A stretch of DNA of 64,000 nucleotides from Anaeromyxobacter paludicola (GTDB lineage: Bacteria > Myxococcota > Myxococcia > Myxococcales > Anaeromyxobacteraceae), in assembly GCF_023169965.1 (NCBI RefSeq), contig NZ_AP025592.1, positions 1,922,001 through 1,986,000 on the forward strand, read 5' to 3'. The position numbers and the translations under genes were made by a program. How positions within the stretch are numbered: position 1 is the stretch's first letter; every line of letters begins with the position of its first letter. A model generated the notes under the pieces. That model did not search any database and had not been told where the DNA came from. It worked only from the letters and a program-made list of their open reading frames with translations. Positions 25,238 through 33,265 of this stretch are shown one piece after another.

Positions 25238-25429
25238 ATGGCCAACACGACCTACACGGTGAAGAAGGCGAAGAAGCAGGGCGAGAAGACGTTCTACCAG
25301 GAGGTGGGGAAGCTCCTCATCCGCGAGGGCGCCAAGAACGGCGTCCTCTTCCTCCACTTCCTCGACGGCGAGTACGCCGTCTTCGTCCAGGAGCCGCGCG
25401 AGCAGGGCGGCGACGGCGCCGCCAAGTAG
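25238..25429 (+). CDS. Small conserved-looking unknown protein (63 aa)
   Basis: Starts behind CACAGGGAG. The body KTFYQEVGKLLIREGAKNG then LFLHFLDGEYAVFVQEPRE is a compact β protein resembling the small 'single fold, one-tryptophan-lacking' proteins common in phages and plasmids, where the function is unknown. The N-terminus is Lys-rich. It is a free-standing gene ahead of the toxin-antitoxin pair. Confidence 0.65.
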   Translation: MANTTYTVKKAKKQGEKTFYQEVGKLLIREGAKNGVLFLHFLDGEYAVFVQEPREQGGDGAAK

Positions 25430-25528
25430 TCAGACCGGGCGGCGGGGGCCGCAGCGCCCCCGCCGGTCTGGCTTGAGCACAGCCCCGGATGAGGCCCGCG
25501 CGGGACGCGCGGCCGCCAGGGCTTCTGC

Positions 25529-25557
25529 TTGCAAGTGAAAGACTGTCCACATATTGT
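25529..25557 (+). promoter_or_regulatory. Promoter of the Xre-RES toxin-antitoxin pair
   Basis: -35 TTGCAA (25529-25534) and -10 TATTGT (25552-25557) have an exact 17-bp spacer, in an AT-richer island 31 bp before the antitoxin ATG. The antitoxin would be expected to repress it, as in other Res-Xre pairs; no clear inverted operator was identified. Confidence 0.55.
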
Positions 25558-25588
25558 TTCTTCTGAACGACGAGCAACAGAGGGCATC

Positions 25589-25963
25589 ATGCGAGCGCAC
25601 GCACCTGCGAACACCCCCGAGCCGAGCGCCGTCCTCACGAAGGCGACGCTTCGCGCGGCCTCTTCGCTCGACGTCTCGAACGCAGAGCTCGCCAAGATCA
25701 TCGGCGTCAGCGCAGCGTCCGTTTCGAGGCTCCGTTCGTCTGCGCGCACCATCGCCCCCGGGACGAAGGAAGGCGAGCTCGCGCTCACGTTCCTTCGCCT
25801 GTACCGGAGCCTCGCCGCTCTCCTTGCGGACCCGGCGAAGTGCCGGAGCTGGTTCCACTCCCAGAACCATCACCTCGGCGGCGTGCCGGCGGAGCTCGTC
25901 CGACGCGTAGAGGGCCTCGTCGATGCCACCCAGTATCTGGACGCGATGCGGGGGAAGGTCTAG
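25589..25963 (+). CDS. Antitoxin, Xre/MbcA/ParS family
   Basis: A 124-residue antitoxin with ATG at 25589 behind AGAGGG. The N-terminal helix-turn-helix is at about residues 18-58 (AASSLDVSNAELAKIIGVS then SVSRLRSS). The C-terminal MbcA/ParS/Xre toxin-binding domain has ELALTFLRLYRSLAALL, WFHSQNHHLGGVPAELVRR and GLVDATQYLDAMRGKV. The downstream RES toxin starts inside its last 14 codons. It binds and neutralises the toxin and represses the operon (family knowledge). Confidence 0.92.
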   Translation: MRAHAPANTPEPSAVLTKATLRAASSLDVSNAELAKIIGVSAASVSRLRSSARTIAPGTKEGELALTFLRLYRSLAALLADPAKCRSWFHSQNHHLGGVPAELVRRVEGLVDATQYLDAMRGKV

Positions 25964-26690
25964 CGCCCGCGAACTGCGATGCGCTCCCTGGCGCGTCGTG
26001 GAGGGGCAGCGGATCATTTCGACGCGATCCCTCGTCGACTCTGACGCCGAACACGACCTCCTCGAGGAGATGATCGACGCGAGCAAGCCGGCCCTGCCGC
26101 CGGAGCCCGCGTTCGCCGGTCTCCACTACCTCCTCTACACGCCATTCCGTTACCCACCCCTGCGCCACGGTTCCCGGTTCGGCCGCAGGCACGAGCGCGC
26201 GCTCTGGTACGGCGCGGAGGAGCTCGCCACCGCCCTCGCGGAGGTGGCCTACTACCGGCTCCTCTTCTTCGAGGGCACGGCGGCGCAACTCGCGCCGGAC
26301 ACGATCACCGTTTCCGCTTTCCAGGCGCGGATCAGAACCAGCGCGGGGGTCGACCTCACCGACCCGGTGTTCAAGCCGTACCTCGCCAGCCTCTGCTCGA
26401 AGACGAGCTACGCCCAGAGCCAGGCGCTCGGCTCCGAGATGAGGGCGGACGGGATCGAGGTGGTGCGCTACCCCTCTGCGCGCCATCCGGGGCAGGGCCT
26501 CAACCTCGCCCTGTTCACCCCGGCTTTCGCGGCGAAGACGCCCGTCGGTGCGCCGCAGACTTGGTACTGCACGGTGACGCCCACGCGCGACGTGGAGTTC
26601 CGGTACGAGGCCGTCGCGGGCGTCCAGAAGGTCGACTTTCCACGCAAGAGATTCCTGGTGAGGGGCGCGCTGCCCGCTCCAGCACTCTAG
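25923..26690 (+). CDS. RES-domain toxin
   Basis: A 255-residue RES toxin; members of this family degrade NAD+. The Arg-Glu-Ser type residues lie in PFRYPPLRHGSRFGRR, ERALWYGAEELATALAEVAYYR and KTSYAQSQALGSEM. The ATG at 25923 has AGAGGG 8 bp upstream and overlaps the antitoxin by 41 bp; similarity to the family begins only around APWRVVEGQRIISTR, so a later start (up to GTG 25998) is possible. It probably acts as an addiction module that stabilises the element. Confidence 0.9.
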   Translation: MPPSIWTRCGGRSSARELRCAPWRVVEGQRIISTRSLVDSDAEHDLLEEMIDASKPALPPEPAFAGLHYLLYTPFRYPPLRHGSRFGRRHERALWYGAEELATALAEVAYYRLLFFEGTAAQLAPDTITVSAFQARIRTSAGVDLTDPVFKPYLASLCSKTSYAQSQALGSEMRADGIEVVRYPSARHPGQGLNLALFTPAFAAKTPVGAPQTWYCTVTPTRDVEFRYEAVAGVQKVDFPRKRFLVRGALPAPAL

Positions 26691-26716
26691 GATTCCTGAC
26701 GCTCGACTGCCCAGGC

Positions 26717-26759
26717 CGGCACCTCGCCGCCCCAGTTCCAGCGCGGCGGCGCGGTGCCG
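26717..26759 (+). promoter_or_regulatory. Leader hairpin 2
   Basis: GGCACCTCGCCGCC (26718-26731) pairs with GGCGGCGCGGTGCC (26745-26758) with one mismatch; the outer C/G pair extends it. It lies 12 bp before CAGGGAG and the parB start at 26784. It has no U-tract. Confidence 0.6.
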
Positions 26760-26783
26760 CCCGACACGAACCAGGGAGCTGTC

Positions 26784-28484
26784 ATGCCAGCCACAGCGAA
26801 GAAGACAGGGGCGAAGCCAGCCAAGTCCCGACAGGCACCGAAGTCGATTCCGGTCGCCCTCATCGACATCGGCCTCATCGATCCGTCGCCGCTGAATCGC
26901 GACGCCGGACGCGACCTTGTTCCGCTGATCGAGTCGATCCGGCGCTTCGGAATCCAGATGCCGATCAAGCTCCGGCCCAAGGGAGAGCGGTTCGAGATCA
27001 TCTACGGCGAGCGGCGCTGGCGCGCCGCCAAGGAGGCCGGGCTCGACGCCATTCCGGCGACGGTCGAGGACCTCTCCGACGAGGAGGCCCAGGCGCGACG
27101 CATCCTCGAGAACACCCAGCGCCAGGATCCTCACGCGCTCGAGGAAGCCGAGGCCTACGAGCGACTCCTCGCCATGCGCGACCGGAAGGGCAAGGCGGTC
27201 CACACCGTCGAGTCGGTCGCCGAGGTCGCCGGGCGCTCGCCGGCCCACGTCTACCACCGCCTGAAGCTCACCGCGCTCGCTCCCGAGCTGCGGAAGGCGT
27301 TCTACGCCGGCGAGCTCTCGGCGACCGGCGCGTTCCTCGTCGCTCGCGGCATCCCGACCGAGCTCCAGGCCGAGGCCTGGGCGCGGATGAAGCGCTACGC
27401 CGAGGCCGACGCCTTCGAGGACGAGCTCGACGACGAAGGCCACCTCACCGTCTCGGCCATCGAGGACATCATCGACCGCGATTACGCCCGCCGGATCGAC
27501 GGGGCACCGTTCCCGGTCGGGGACGCGAGCCTCGTCCCCGCCGCTGGAGCCTGTGCCGCCTGCCCGAAGCGCAGTGTGAATCAGCCGGCGCTCTTCCCGG
27601 AGCCCGACCGCGAGGACGTTTGCACCGACGTCGCCTGCTGGCGCGGCAAGGTGGCCGCGTTCATTGAGCGTGAGCGGCGCGAAGTGTTCGCGGTGGGCGG
27701 GACCGTGCTCCTCGAGGAGGAGTCGCGGCGCGTCTTCAACGGCGGCGCGGCGCTCCCCTGGAACAGCCCCTGGATCGACCTCGACGGCCCCTGTCACGAG
27801 CACCCCGAGCGCCTGCGCTGGCGCGAGCTGCTCGGCGACCTCTGCCCGGCGCCGACGCTGGCGTTCACTTCCCAGGGACGGCCCATGCGGCTCGCCCGGC
27901 GCGCCGAGGCCCTGGGGGCTCTCCAGAAGAACGGGATCGACCTCTCCGCGCGCCGCCCTCCGGGCGAGCCCGCGACCGAAGCCGGCGGCTCGAGCGCGGA
28001 GTTCTCCAGCCGGCCAGCGCCGCCCAGCGACGCGGCCGAGACTCGCTTCACCGCCGAGGTCGCGCGCGCCACCCGGCAGCGGCTCCTCGCAGCAGTCGTG
28101 GCCGCAGCGGAAGGCGCCGCTCCGGACGACGACCGCTTCGCGAACCTCGTGTACGAGACCATCCTGCACGGCGGCTACCACAACGCGCTCGTGGACACCG
28201 TGAAGCGTCGCGCCGGCAAGGTCCCGAAGGGCGAGCAGCCCGAGGTCGCGCTCGCCCGGATCGCGGAGGGGCTCTCCGGCCCTGCGCTCCGCGCGCTCGT
28301 GCTCGAGCTCTGCCTCTCTCGGGGAGCGTACTTCATCCTCTCCGGGGACAAGTACCCGCGCGACCTCGCCCGCGCGCTCGAGGTCTATGCGATCGACGCA
28401 GAAGGGCTCGAGAGGGCGGTCGCAGACGAGCTCGGCGCAAAGCGGGCGGCTCGCGCAGGCAAGACCGTCGCGACGCACGCGTAG
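26784..28484 (+). CDS. parB: ParB-family protein (long form)
   Basis: A 566-residue protein with ATG at 26784 behind CCAGGGAG. After a Lys-rich tail comes a ParB N-terminal domain (IPVALIDIGLIDPSPLNRD, PLIESIRRFGIQMPI, YGERRWRAAKEAGLDAIP, RILENTQRQDPHALEEAEAY) and a helix-turn-helix (VESVAEVAGRSPAHVYHRLK). Beyond residue 170 is a long extension with a Cys cluster (AACPKRSVNQPALF then CTDVACWRGK), as in plasmid ParB/RepB-like proteins with a zinc-binding C-terminal part. No ParA is adjacent, so a role in transfer or gene control rather than partition is possible. Confidence 0.88.
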   Translation: MPATAKKTGAKPAKSRQAPKSIPVALIDIGLIDPSPLNRDAGRDLVPLIESIRRFGIQMPIKLRPKGERFEIIYGERRWRAAKEAGLDAIPATVEDLSDEEAQARRILENTQRQDPHALEEAEAYERLLAMRDRKGKAVHTVESVAEVAGRSPAHVYHRLKLTALAPELRKAFYAGELSATGAFLVARGIPTELQAEAWARMKRYAEADAFEDELDDEGHLTVSAIEDIIDRDYARRIDGAPFPVGDASLVPAAGACAACPKRSVNQPALFPEPDREDVCTDVACWRGKVAAFIERERREVFAVGGTVLLEEESRRVFNGGAALPWNSPWIDLDGPCHEHPERLRWRELLGDLCPAPTLAFTSQGRPMRLARRAEALGALQKNGIDLSARRPPGEPATEAGGSSAEFSSRPAPPSDAAETRFTAEVARATRQRLLAAVVAAAEGAAPDDDRFANLVYETILHGGYHNALVDTVKRRAGKVPKGEQPEVALARIAEGLSGPALRALVLELCLSRGAYFILSGDKYPRDLARALEVYAIDAEGLERAVADELGAKRAARAGKTVATHA

Positions 28485-28582
28485 AGCCGGAAGCCTCTTT
28501 CGCTGAGCTTCCGGCGCCTCACACCCCGCCGGACGCAGTTCGCGGAGCTGGCCATGTCCTCCCTGTCACGGCCCGCCGAGCA

Positions 28583-28611
28583 CGCCCCCGGGGCATCGTG
28601 CCCCGGGGGCG
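28583..28611 (+). terminator. Strong hairpin after parB (terminator-like)
   Basis: GCCCCCGGGGCA (28584-28595) pairs perfectly with TGCCCCGGGGGC (28599-28610) around a TCG loop; the outer C/G pair makes 13 bp. It is followed by CTTCGTTTC, only weakly T-rich. It lies 100 bp after the parB stop. Confidence 0.55.
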
Positions 28612-28640
28612 CTTCGTTTCGCCCCACCCGCTCCTCCCGC

Positions 28641-28682
28641 CGGCGACGTGCCGCCTGCGGCGTCGAAGGCGGCACGTCGCCG
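28641..28682 (+). promoter_or_regulatory. Leader hairpin 3 (before radC)
   Basis: GGCGACGTGCCGCC (28642-28655) pairs perfectly with GGCGGCACGTCGCC (28668-28681), 15 bp with the outer pair, loop of 12. It ends about 10 bp before the GGGGAGG ribosome-binding box of radC. No U-tract follows. Confidence 0.65.
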
Positions 28683-28704
28683 CCTCGGAATGGGGAGGTG
28701 ACGC

Positions 28705-29370
28705 GTGAAGAACGAGGCTCCAACCACTGCGCACGAGCGGCTCGATCAGCTGGGCGCGCGGGCGCTGTCCGACGCCGAGCTGGTGGCGGTCCTGCTCGGA
28801 CCTTTCAGCGGCTCCAACAGCGTACGCGACGCAGCGCTACATCTCCTCGACGAGCGTCCCCTCTCCGAGATCGCCTGGGCCTCCGCCGACGAGCTCCGGC
28901 AGGTACAGGGCATCGGCCCGGCTCGGGCGGCCGCGCTCGTCGCGGCCTTTGAGCTTGGCCGGCGCGGCGCCTGGTCCGCGCCGAAGCGCGGCGAGCGCAT
29001 CCTCGATCCGAGCCGCGTGTACGAACTCTTGCGGCCGCTGGCCTACGCCGAACGGGAGGAGTTCCACGTCATCCTGCTCGACGTCCGCGGACGCCTCCTC
29101 AAGAGCGTGAAGGTCGCGGAGGGCTCGATCTCCCAGTGCCCCGTCTCGCCGCGCGACGCCCTGCGCGAACCGGTCCGGATCGGCGCGCACGGGGTGGTGT
29201 TCGTCCACAATCACCCCAGCGGCGACCCGGCCCCGAGCGCCGAAGACGCCGACCTCACCGACCGGCTCCGCGCCGCGTCCGAGCTCGTCGGAGTGCTGGC
29301 CCGCGACCACGTCATCGTGGCGACCGGTGGCTATTACTCGTTCGTGGAGGCCGGGCGCTGGAGGAGGTGA
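28705..29370 (+). CDS. radC: RadC/MPN-family JAMM protein
   Basis: A 221-residue protein with GTG start at 28705 and GGGGAGG upstream. An N-terminal helix-hairpin-helix region (RLDQLGARALSDAELVAVLL, QVQGIGPARAAALVAAFELG) is followed by an MPN+ domain with a complete JAMM metal site (VVFVHNHPSGDPAPSAEDADL). RadC proteins are common in phages, plasmids and ICEs; the biochemical role is unsettled. It is part of the ParB-RadC-MoxR-VWA block. Confidence 0.93.
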   Translation: MKNEAPTTAHERLDQLGARALSDAELVAVLLGPFSGSNSVRDAALHLLDERPLSEIAWASADELRQVQGIGPARAAALVAAFELGRRGAWSAPKRGERILDPSRVYELLRPLAYAEREEFHVILLDVRGRLLKSVKVAEGSISQCPVSPRDALREPVRIGAHGVVFVHNHPSGDPAPSAEDADLTDRLRAASELVGVLARDHVIVATGGYYSFVEAGRWRR

Positions 29371-29392
29371 ACCCACCCGCCCGTGCGGGCGC

Positions 29393-29435
29393 GCGGCCCC
29401 GCGCCGCCTCTCCGAGGCGCGCGGCGCGGTGCCGC
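29393..29435 (+). promoter_or_regulatory. Leader hairpin 4
   Basis: GCGGCCCCGCGCCGC (29393-29407) pairs with GCGGCGCGGTGCCGC (29421-29435) with one mismatch. A smaller GCCCG/CGGGC hairpin precedes it at 29379-29390. It ends 10 bp before CACGGGGAG and the ATG at 29461. Confidence 0.6.
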
Positions 29436-29460
29436 GGCACACGCACGGGGAGATCATCAA

Positions 29461-30336
29461 ATGAGCCTCTCGCTCATCCGCAGTCATCTGCAGACCGCCG
29501 GTCAGCACGTCGGAGACATGCTCTGGTGGACGCTCGAGGACGCACGCATCGGCCGAGCCCGCCTCGAGGAGGTCTGGACCTCCGCCGGCCTCCCTGCGGC
29601 GCTCCTGCCGGAGCCGCCCACGCCCGAGAAGGCCCTGCGCACCGCTGTCCGCGAGGCGCAGGTCGGCCAGCAGGGCCACCTCATCCGGCTCGGCAAGGAG
29701 GACGACGACGAGCTCGTCTTCGCCGTCGTGCAGGAGCAGCGCGACGGCGCCGGCAACGTGAGCTACCGGCAGGAGGCCCGGATCGTCCTCCGCCGCCTCG
29801 TCACGCCCTTCCTCGGAAGTGACGCACCCGACCACGAGCTCGTCCGCGCGGTGCGCCAGCGCTATGAGGCCCTCCTCACCACCCACACCGCCGACGACGT
29901 CCGCCGCGCACTCGTGAAGACGCTCGCCTCCTGCGCCGCGGTCACGTTGCGCGATCACGGCGGCGTGTACTGGGTGCCGGCGCCGTTCGCGGAGACGCTC
30001 CGGCGGCTCCAGGTGGCCGTGGCCGGGATCGGCGGGAGCCGGCTCGACGTCATCCCGGTGCACGCCTCCCCCGAGGCCTCGCAGGCGCTCGGCGCCGCCG
30101 CCCGCTCAGCGCTGGAAGACGACCTCGCCGTCCTCACCGCCGAGATCGAGACCTTCCTGCAAGAGCCGCCGGAACGCGCCTCCACCCTCACCCGCCGCCT
30201 CGCCACCTTCGACGAGCTGCGCGCGAAGGCCCACCTCTACCACTCCGTTCTCGAGGTCCAGGTTGCGGACCTGGACGCCCGGCTCGACGACCTCACACGC
30301 CACGTCGAGGGGCTCCTCCAGGCAAAGGCATCCTGA
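29461..30336 (+). CDS. Unknown protein of the MoxR-VWA block (possibly DUF6744-like)
   Basis: A 291-residue protein, mostly helical, with ATG at 29461 behind CACGGGGAG. Segments include VGDMLWWTLEDARIGRARLE, KALRTAVREAQVGQQGHLIR, YRQEARIVLRRLVTPFLGS, GGVYWVPAPFAETLRRLQVA and a C-terminal coiled coil (VQVADLDARLDDLTRHVEGL). It resembles proteins labelled DUF6744 in phages and mobile elements, but this is a memory-based suggestion. It directly precedes the MoxR ATPase and could be its adaptor or substrate. Confidence 0.7.
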   Translation: MSLSLIRSHLQTAGQHVGDMLWWTLEDARIGRARLEEVWTSAGLPAALLPEPPTPEKALRTAVREAQVGQQGHLIRLGKEDDDELVFAVVQEQRDGAGNVSYRQEARIVLRRLVTPFLGSDAPDHELVRAVRQRYEALLTTHTADDVRRALVKTLASCAAVTLRDHGGVYWVPAPFAETLRRLQVAVAGIGGSRLDVIPVHASPEASQALGAAARSALEDDLAVLTAEIETFLQEPPERASTLTRRLATFDELRAKAHLYHSVLEVQVADLDARLDDLTRHVEGLLQAKAS

Positions 30337-30349
30337 GCGACGCGCGCGC

Positions 30350-30369
30350 CGCCGCTCTCACGAGCGGCG
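30350..30369 (+). promoter_or_regulatory. Leader hairpin 5 (before the MoxR gene)
   Basis: CGCCGCTC pairs with GAGCGGCG around TCAC (8 bp, core 30350-30369); flanking GCGCGC tracts can extend it with a bulge. It is followed by CACAGGGAG and the ATG at 30400. Confidence 0.5.
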
Positions 30370-30399
30370 CGCTTGCCGCTCCTCACAGGGAGCCATCCG

Positions 30400-31545
30400 A
30401 TGACGTCAGCACTCCAACCGATCCAGCAGCTTTCCCAGGATCTCAACGCCCGCTTCCCCGAGAGGCGCGAGGTCATCGACGGCGCCCTCTGCGCCGTCCT
30501 CGCCGGCGAGCACCTCCTCTTGCTCGGCCCGCCCGGCACCGCCAAGAGCGCGCTCGTCCGGGCAATCGCGCAGGCGTTCGAGGGCAGCTACTTCGAGCGA
30601 CTCCTCACCCGGTTCTCGACCCCCGAAGAGCTCTTCGGACCGGTGAGCCTCAAGGCCCTCGAGCAGGACCGCTACGCCCGCGTCGTCGCGGGGAAGCTGC
30701 CGGAGGCACAGTTCGCGTTCGTGGACGAGGTGTTCAAGGCGAACTCCGCCATCCTGAACAGCCTCCTCACCGCCATGAACGAGCGGCTCTTCCACAACGA
30801 TGGGGCGCCGGTGCAGATGCCGCTCGTGAGCCTCTTCGGGGCATCGAACGAGCTGCCCGACGGGAAGGAGCTCGAGGCGCTCTTCGATCGCTTCCTCCTC
30901 CGCTTCGACGTCCAGTATTTGCGCCGGCCGTCGAGCTTCCGCGCCGTCGTCACCGGGTCCGAGCCCACCGCCTCCCTCGCCTTCCCGTTCCAGGCGCTTC
31001 AGGACGCCCAGGCCGCCGCTGCGGCCGTCATAGTCACCGACGCGACCGTAGACGCCCTCCTCGCCATCCGAGACGCCTGCACCGCCGAGGGCATCGTCGC
31101 CTCCGACCGCCGCTGGAAGAAGAGCCTCCGCGTGGTCCAAGCCCACGCCTTCCTGGCGGGAGAGAGCGCGACCACCCCCGAGGACCTCCTCGTCCTCGTC
31201 GACGCGCTCTGGCGCGAGCCCAAGGAGCGCGCCAAGGTGGCGCGGCTCGTCGGCGAGCTCGCCGACCCTGTGAGCGCGAAGGCGGCCGAGATCCTCGATG
31301 CGGCCCGCGAGACGGCCGCCAAGGTCGCCGGGCTCCGCTCCTCCGACCGCAAGGCCTACATCGCGAGCGCCGCGCAGGCGCTCGACGACTTCAAGGCGCA
31401 GCAGGCGCGCCTCGCCGACTTGGCGCGCGGCGCCGGGCCGCGCGCCAAGGCCACGCTCGCCGACGCCGGCCAGGAGATCGCCCAGCTCCACTCCGATCTC
31501 GCCAGGTCCGTCACGCACGGCCTCGGGCTCGCCGGCGCGCGCTGA
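30400..31545 (+). CDS. ravA-like: MoxR/RavA-type AAA+ ATPase
   Basis: A 381-residue AAA+ ATPase with ATG at 30400 behind CACAGGGAG. Walker A is LLLGPPGTAKSALVRAIA, then FSTPEELFGPVSLKAL, Walker B AQFAFVDEVFKANSAILNS, sensor LVSLFGASNELPDG and FDRFLLRF. The C-terminal part (DFKAQQARLADLARG) is helical. MoxR ATPases act as chaperones that load or remodel complexes together with a VWA partner, here the next gene 14 bp downstream, a RavA-ViaA-like pair. Confidence 0.92.
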   Translation: MTSALQPIQQLSQDLNARFPERREVIDGALCAVLAGEHLLLLGPPGTAKSALVRAIAQAFEGSYFERLLTRFSTPEELFGPVSLKALEQDRYARVVAGKLPEAQFAFVDEVFKANSAILNSLLTAMNERLFHNDGAPVQMPLVSLFGASNELPDGKELEALFDRFLLRFDVQYLRRPSSFRAVVTGSEPTASLAFPFQALQDAQAAAAAVIVTDATVDALLAIRDACTAEGIVASDRRWKKSLRVVQAHAFLAGESATTPEDLLVLVDALWREPKERAKVARLVGELADPVSAKAAEILDAARETAAKVAGLRSSDRKAYIASAAQALDDFKAQQARLADLARGAGPRAKATLADAGQEIAQLHSDLARSVTHGLGLAGAR

Positions 31546-31559
31546 AAGAGAGAACGCCC

Positions 31560-32846
31560 ATGCGACGCAACGCCTTCGACGTTCCCAAGTGGCACCTCAT
31601 CCAGCACCGCGACGCGCGGGGGCTGCCGCTCCCCGCCGGCAACGACTCCCCCCGGCGCAGGCTCGAGGACGAGCTCTTCGAACGGCTCTACGCCGGCGCT
31701 TGTGAGCCGATCCCGGAGGCGGACGCGGTCCCGGCCCTGCGGGCCTGGTCCGAGCGGGTCCACGCAAGCTGCGAGGCCCTGCCCCAGTTCAGCCGGCTCG
31801 CCGACGAGTGCCGCGGCGACGCGGCTGCTGCCGCCGCCGCGGTCGAGAGCCTCCTCGACGCCCTCGGCGAGCTCCCGCCGCCTGAGGCGCCCGCGCCGCG
31901 AACGGCGGCGGGCTCGGCCAAGGACCCTCTCCGCCGGCCGCTCGTCGCCGCTTGCGCGGCGGCTTCGCGCGCCGCCGAGGAGCTGCGGGAGGCGACCGAG
32001 GGGCTTGCCGGGGTCGCTCCCGGCTCCTCCACCGAGCGGGGCGGGCCCGGCGACGGCCGGGCCGCCCGGAGCCTCGCGGCCAGGCTCCGGAGCGACGAGC
32101 GCCTCCGGCGCATCGCGCTCCTCGCTGGCCGGATGAAGCGCATCGCCGCGTCGAAGCGGCGCGGGCGGGTCCGGCACGGCGCCGACGAGGTGAGCGACGT
32201 GATTCAGGGCGGCGAGCTCGACCGGGCGCTGCCGGTCGAGCTCGCCCGCCTCACACACCCGAGGCGCCGGCTCGACTTCCTGCGGAGCCTCCTCGAACGA
32301 CAGGTGCTCGAGTACCAGCTCACCGGGAAGGAACCGCTCGGCCGCGGTCCGCTCGTCGTCCTCCTCGACAAGAGCTCGTCCATGGACAGCGACGGCGGCG
32401 CCAGGGACATCTGGGCGACCGCGCTCGCGCTGGCGCTCTTCGAGCAGGCGCGCGCCGAGCGCCGGACCTTCGCGCTCATCGCCTACAACGCGGCACCCTT
32501 CCACGTCGAGGTGGTGCGCCCTGGCGACGCACTCCCCGAGGAGGCACTCTTCACCCGCTGCGGCGGAGGGACGTCCATCTCCGCAGCGCTCACCCGGGGA
32601 CTCGACCTCGTCGCCGAGGCACGCGGCGAGCTCAGGCGTGCCGATCTCGTCCTCGTCTCCGACGGAGAGGACGATCCCGGCCCCGCGTCGGAGCTTCGCG
32701 CGCGCGCGGCCGCTATGGGCGCGAGCATCTTCGGGCTCGCCATCGGGATGCCCGGCGCGGCGCTCTCGCCCTGGTGTGACGAGGCGCACGGCGTCACCGA
32801 TCTCGCGACCCTGGAGCCTGCAGTCGCGAGCGCCCTGTTCGCGTGA
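31560..32846 (+). CDS. viaA-like: VWA-domain partner of the MoxR ATPase (ViaA-like)
   Basis: A 428-residue protein. The N-terminal 260 residues are helical and Arg/Ala-rich. The C-terminal VWA domain has a complete MIDAS: VVLLDKSSSMDSDGG (about residue 265), CGGGTSISAALTRGLDL (about 333) and LVLVSDGEDDPGP (about 362). It is coupled to the MoxR gene. In RavA-ViaA the VWA protein binds the ATPase and the target; the target here is unknown. Confidence 0.9.
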   Translation: MRRNAFDVPKWHLIQHRDARGLPLPAGNDSPRRRLEDELFERLYAGACEPIPEADAVPALRAWSERVHASCEALPQFSRLADECRGDAAAAAAAVESLLDALGELPPPEAPAPRTAAGSAKDPLRRPLVAACAAASRAAEELREATEGLAGVAPGSSTERGGPGDGRAARSLAARLRSDERLRRIALLAGRMKRIAASKRRGRVRHGADEVSDVIQGGELDRALPVELARLTHPRRRLDFLRSLLERQVLEYQLTGKEPLGRGPLVVLLDKSSSMDSDGGARDIWATALALALFEQARAERRTFALIAYNAAPFHVEVVRPGDALPEEALFTRCGGGTSISAALTRGLDLVAEARGELRRADLVLVSDGEDDPGPASELRARAAAMGASIFGLAIGMPGAALSPWCDEAHGVTDLATLEPAVASALFA

Positions 32847-33028
32847 TGGCGCGCCGAGCGCTGCCGCCGAGCATCGGTCCGTCTCCGTCCGCTCGCTCCG
32901 GCGGCGCCGAGAGACCGCCGTGCCCCGCGCGACGACCGCGCCAGCTCTCAACGGCCTCGCTGTCACGGTCGCCGCCTCACTGCGGCGGGGCCCGGCATCG
33001 GCACCGCCTCCGCGCGCTCGAGGGCGCC

Positions 33029-33064
33029 ATCTCGCCGCTCCACTTCGTTCGAGAGCGGCGAGAT
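33029..33064 (+). promoter_or_regulatory. Leader hairpin 6
   Basis: ATCTCGCCGCTC (33029-33040) pairs perfectly with GAGCGGCGAGAT (33053-33064), loop of 12. It is followed by AACAGGGAG and the ATG at 33090. The preceding 180 bp (32847-33028) contain no supported gene. Confidence 0.65.
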
Positions 33065-33089
33065 ACCGCCCAAACAGGGAGACGGACAG

Positions 33090-33263
33090 ATGCTCTACGA
33101 CAAGGCAGCGCGGTACACCGACCTGCAAGACGCGATCGAGGAGACGTTCGAGGGCATGAAGCTCGAGATGATCGCCTGCGAACTCTGCGGGGACTATCAC
33201 CCGCCCGACATCCACCTCACCCCGTTCACCCCCTACGACCCCGCCGACCCGGAGGAGGCGTAG
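33090..33263 (+). CDS. Small Cys-containing protein (57 aa)
   Basis: ATG at 33090 behind AACAGGGAG, the same box as its neighbours; stop at 33261. The protein reads DKAARYTDLQDAIEETFEG, then MIACELCGDYH and an acidic Pro-rich tail. CxxC plus His could bind a metal. It ends 2 bp before the next gene, so the two are coupled. Family not recognised. Confidence 0.65.
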   Translation: MLYDKAARYTDLQDAIEETFEGMKLEMIACELCGDYHPPDIHLTPFTPYDPADPEEA

Positions 33264-33265
33264 CC

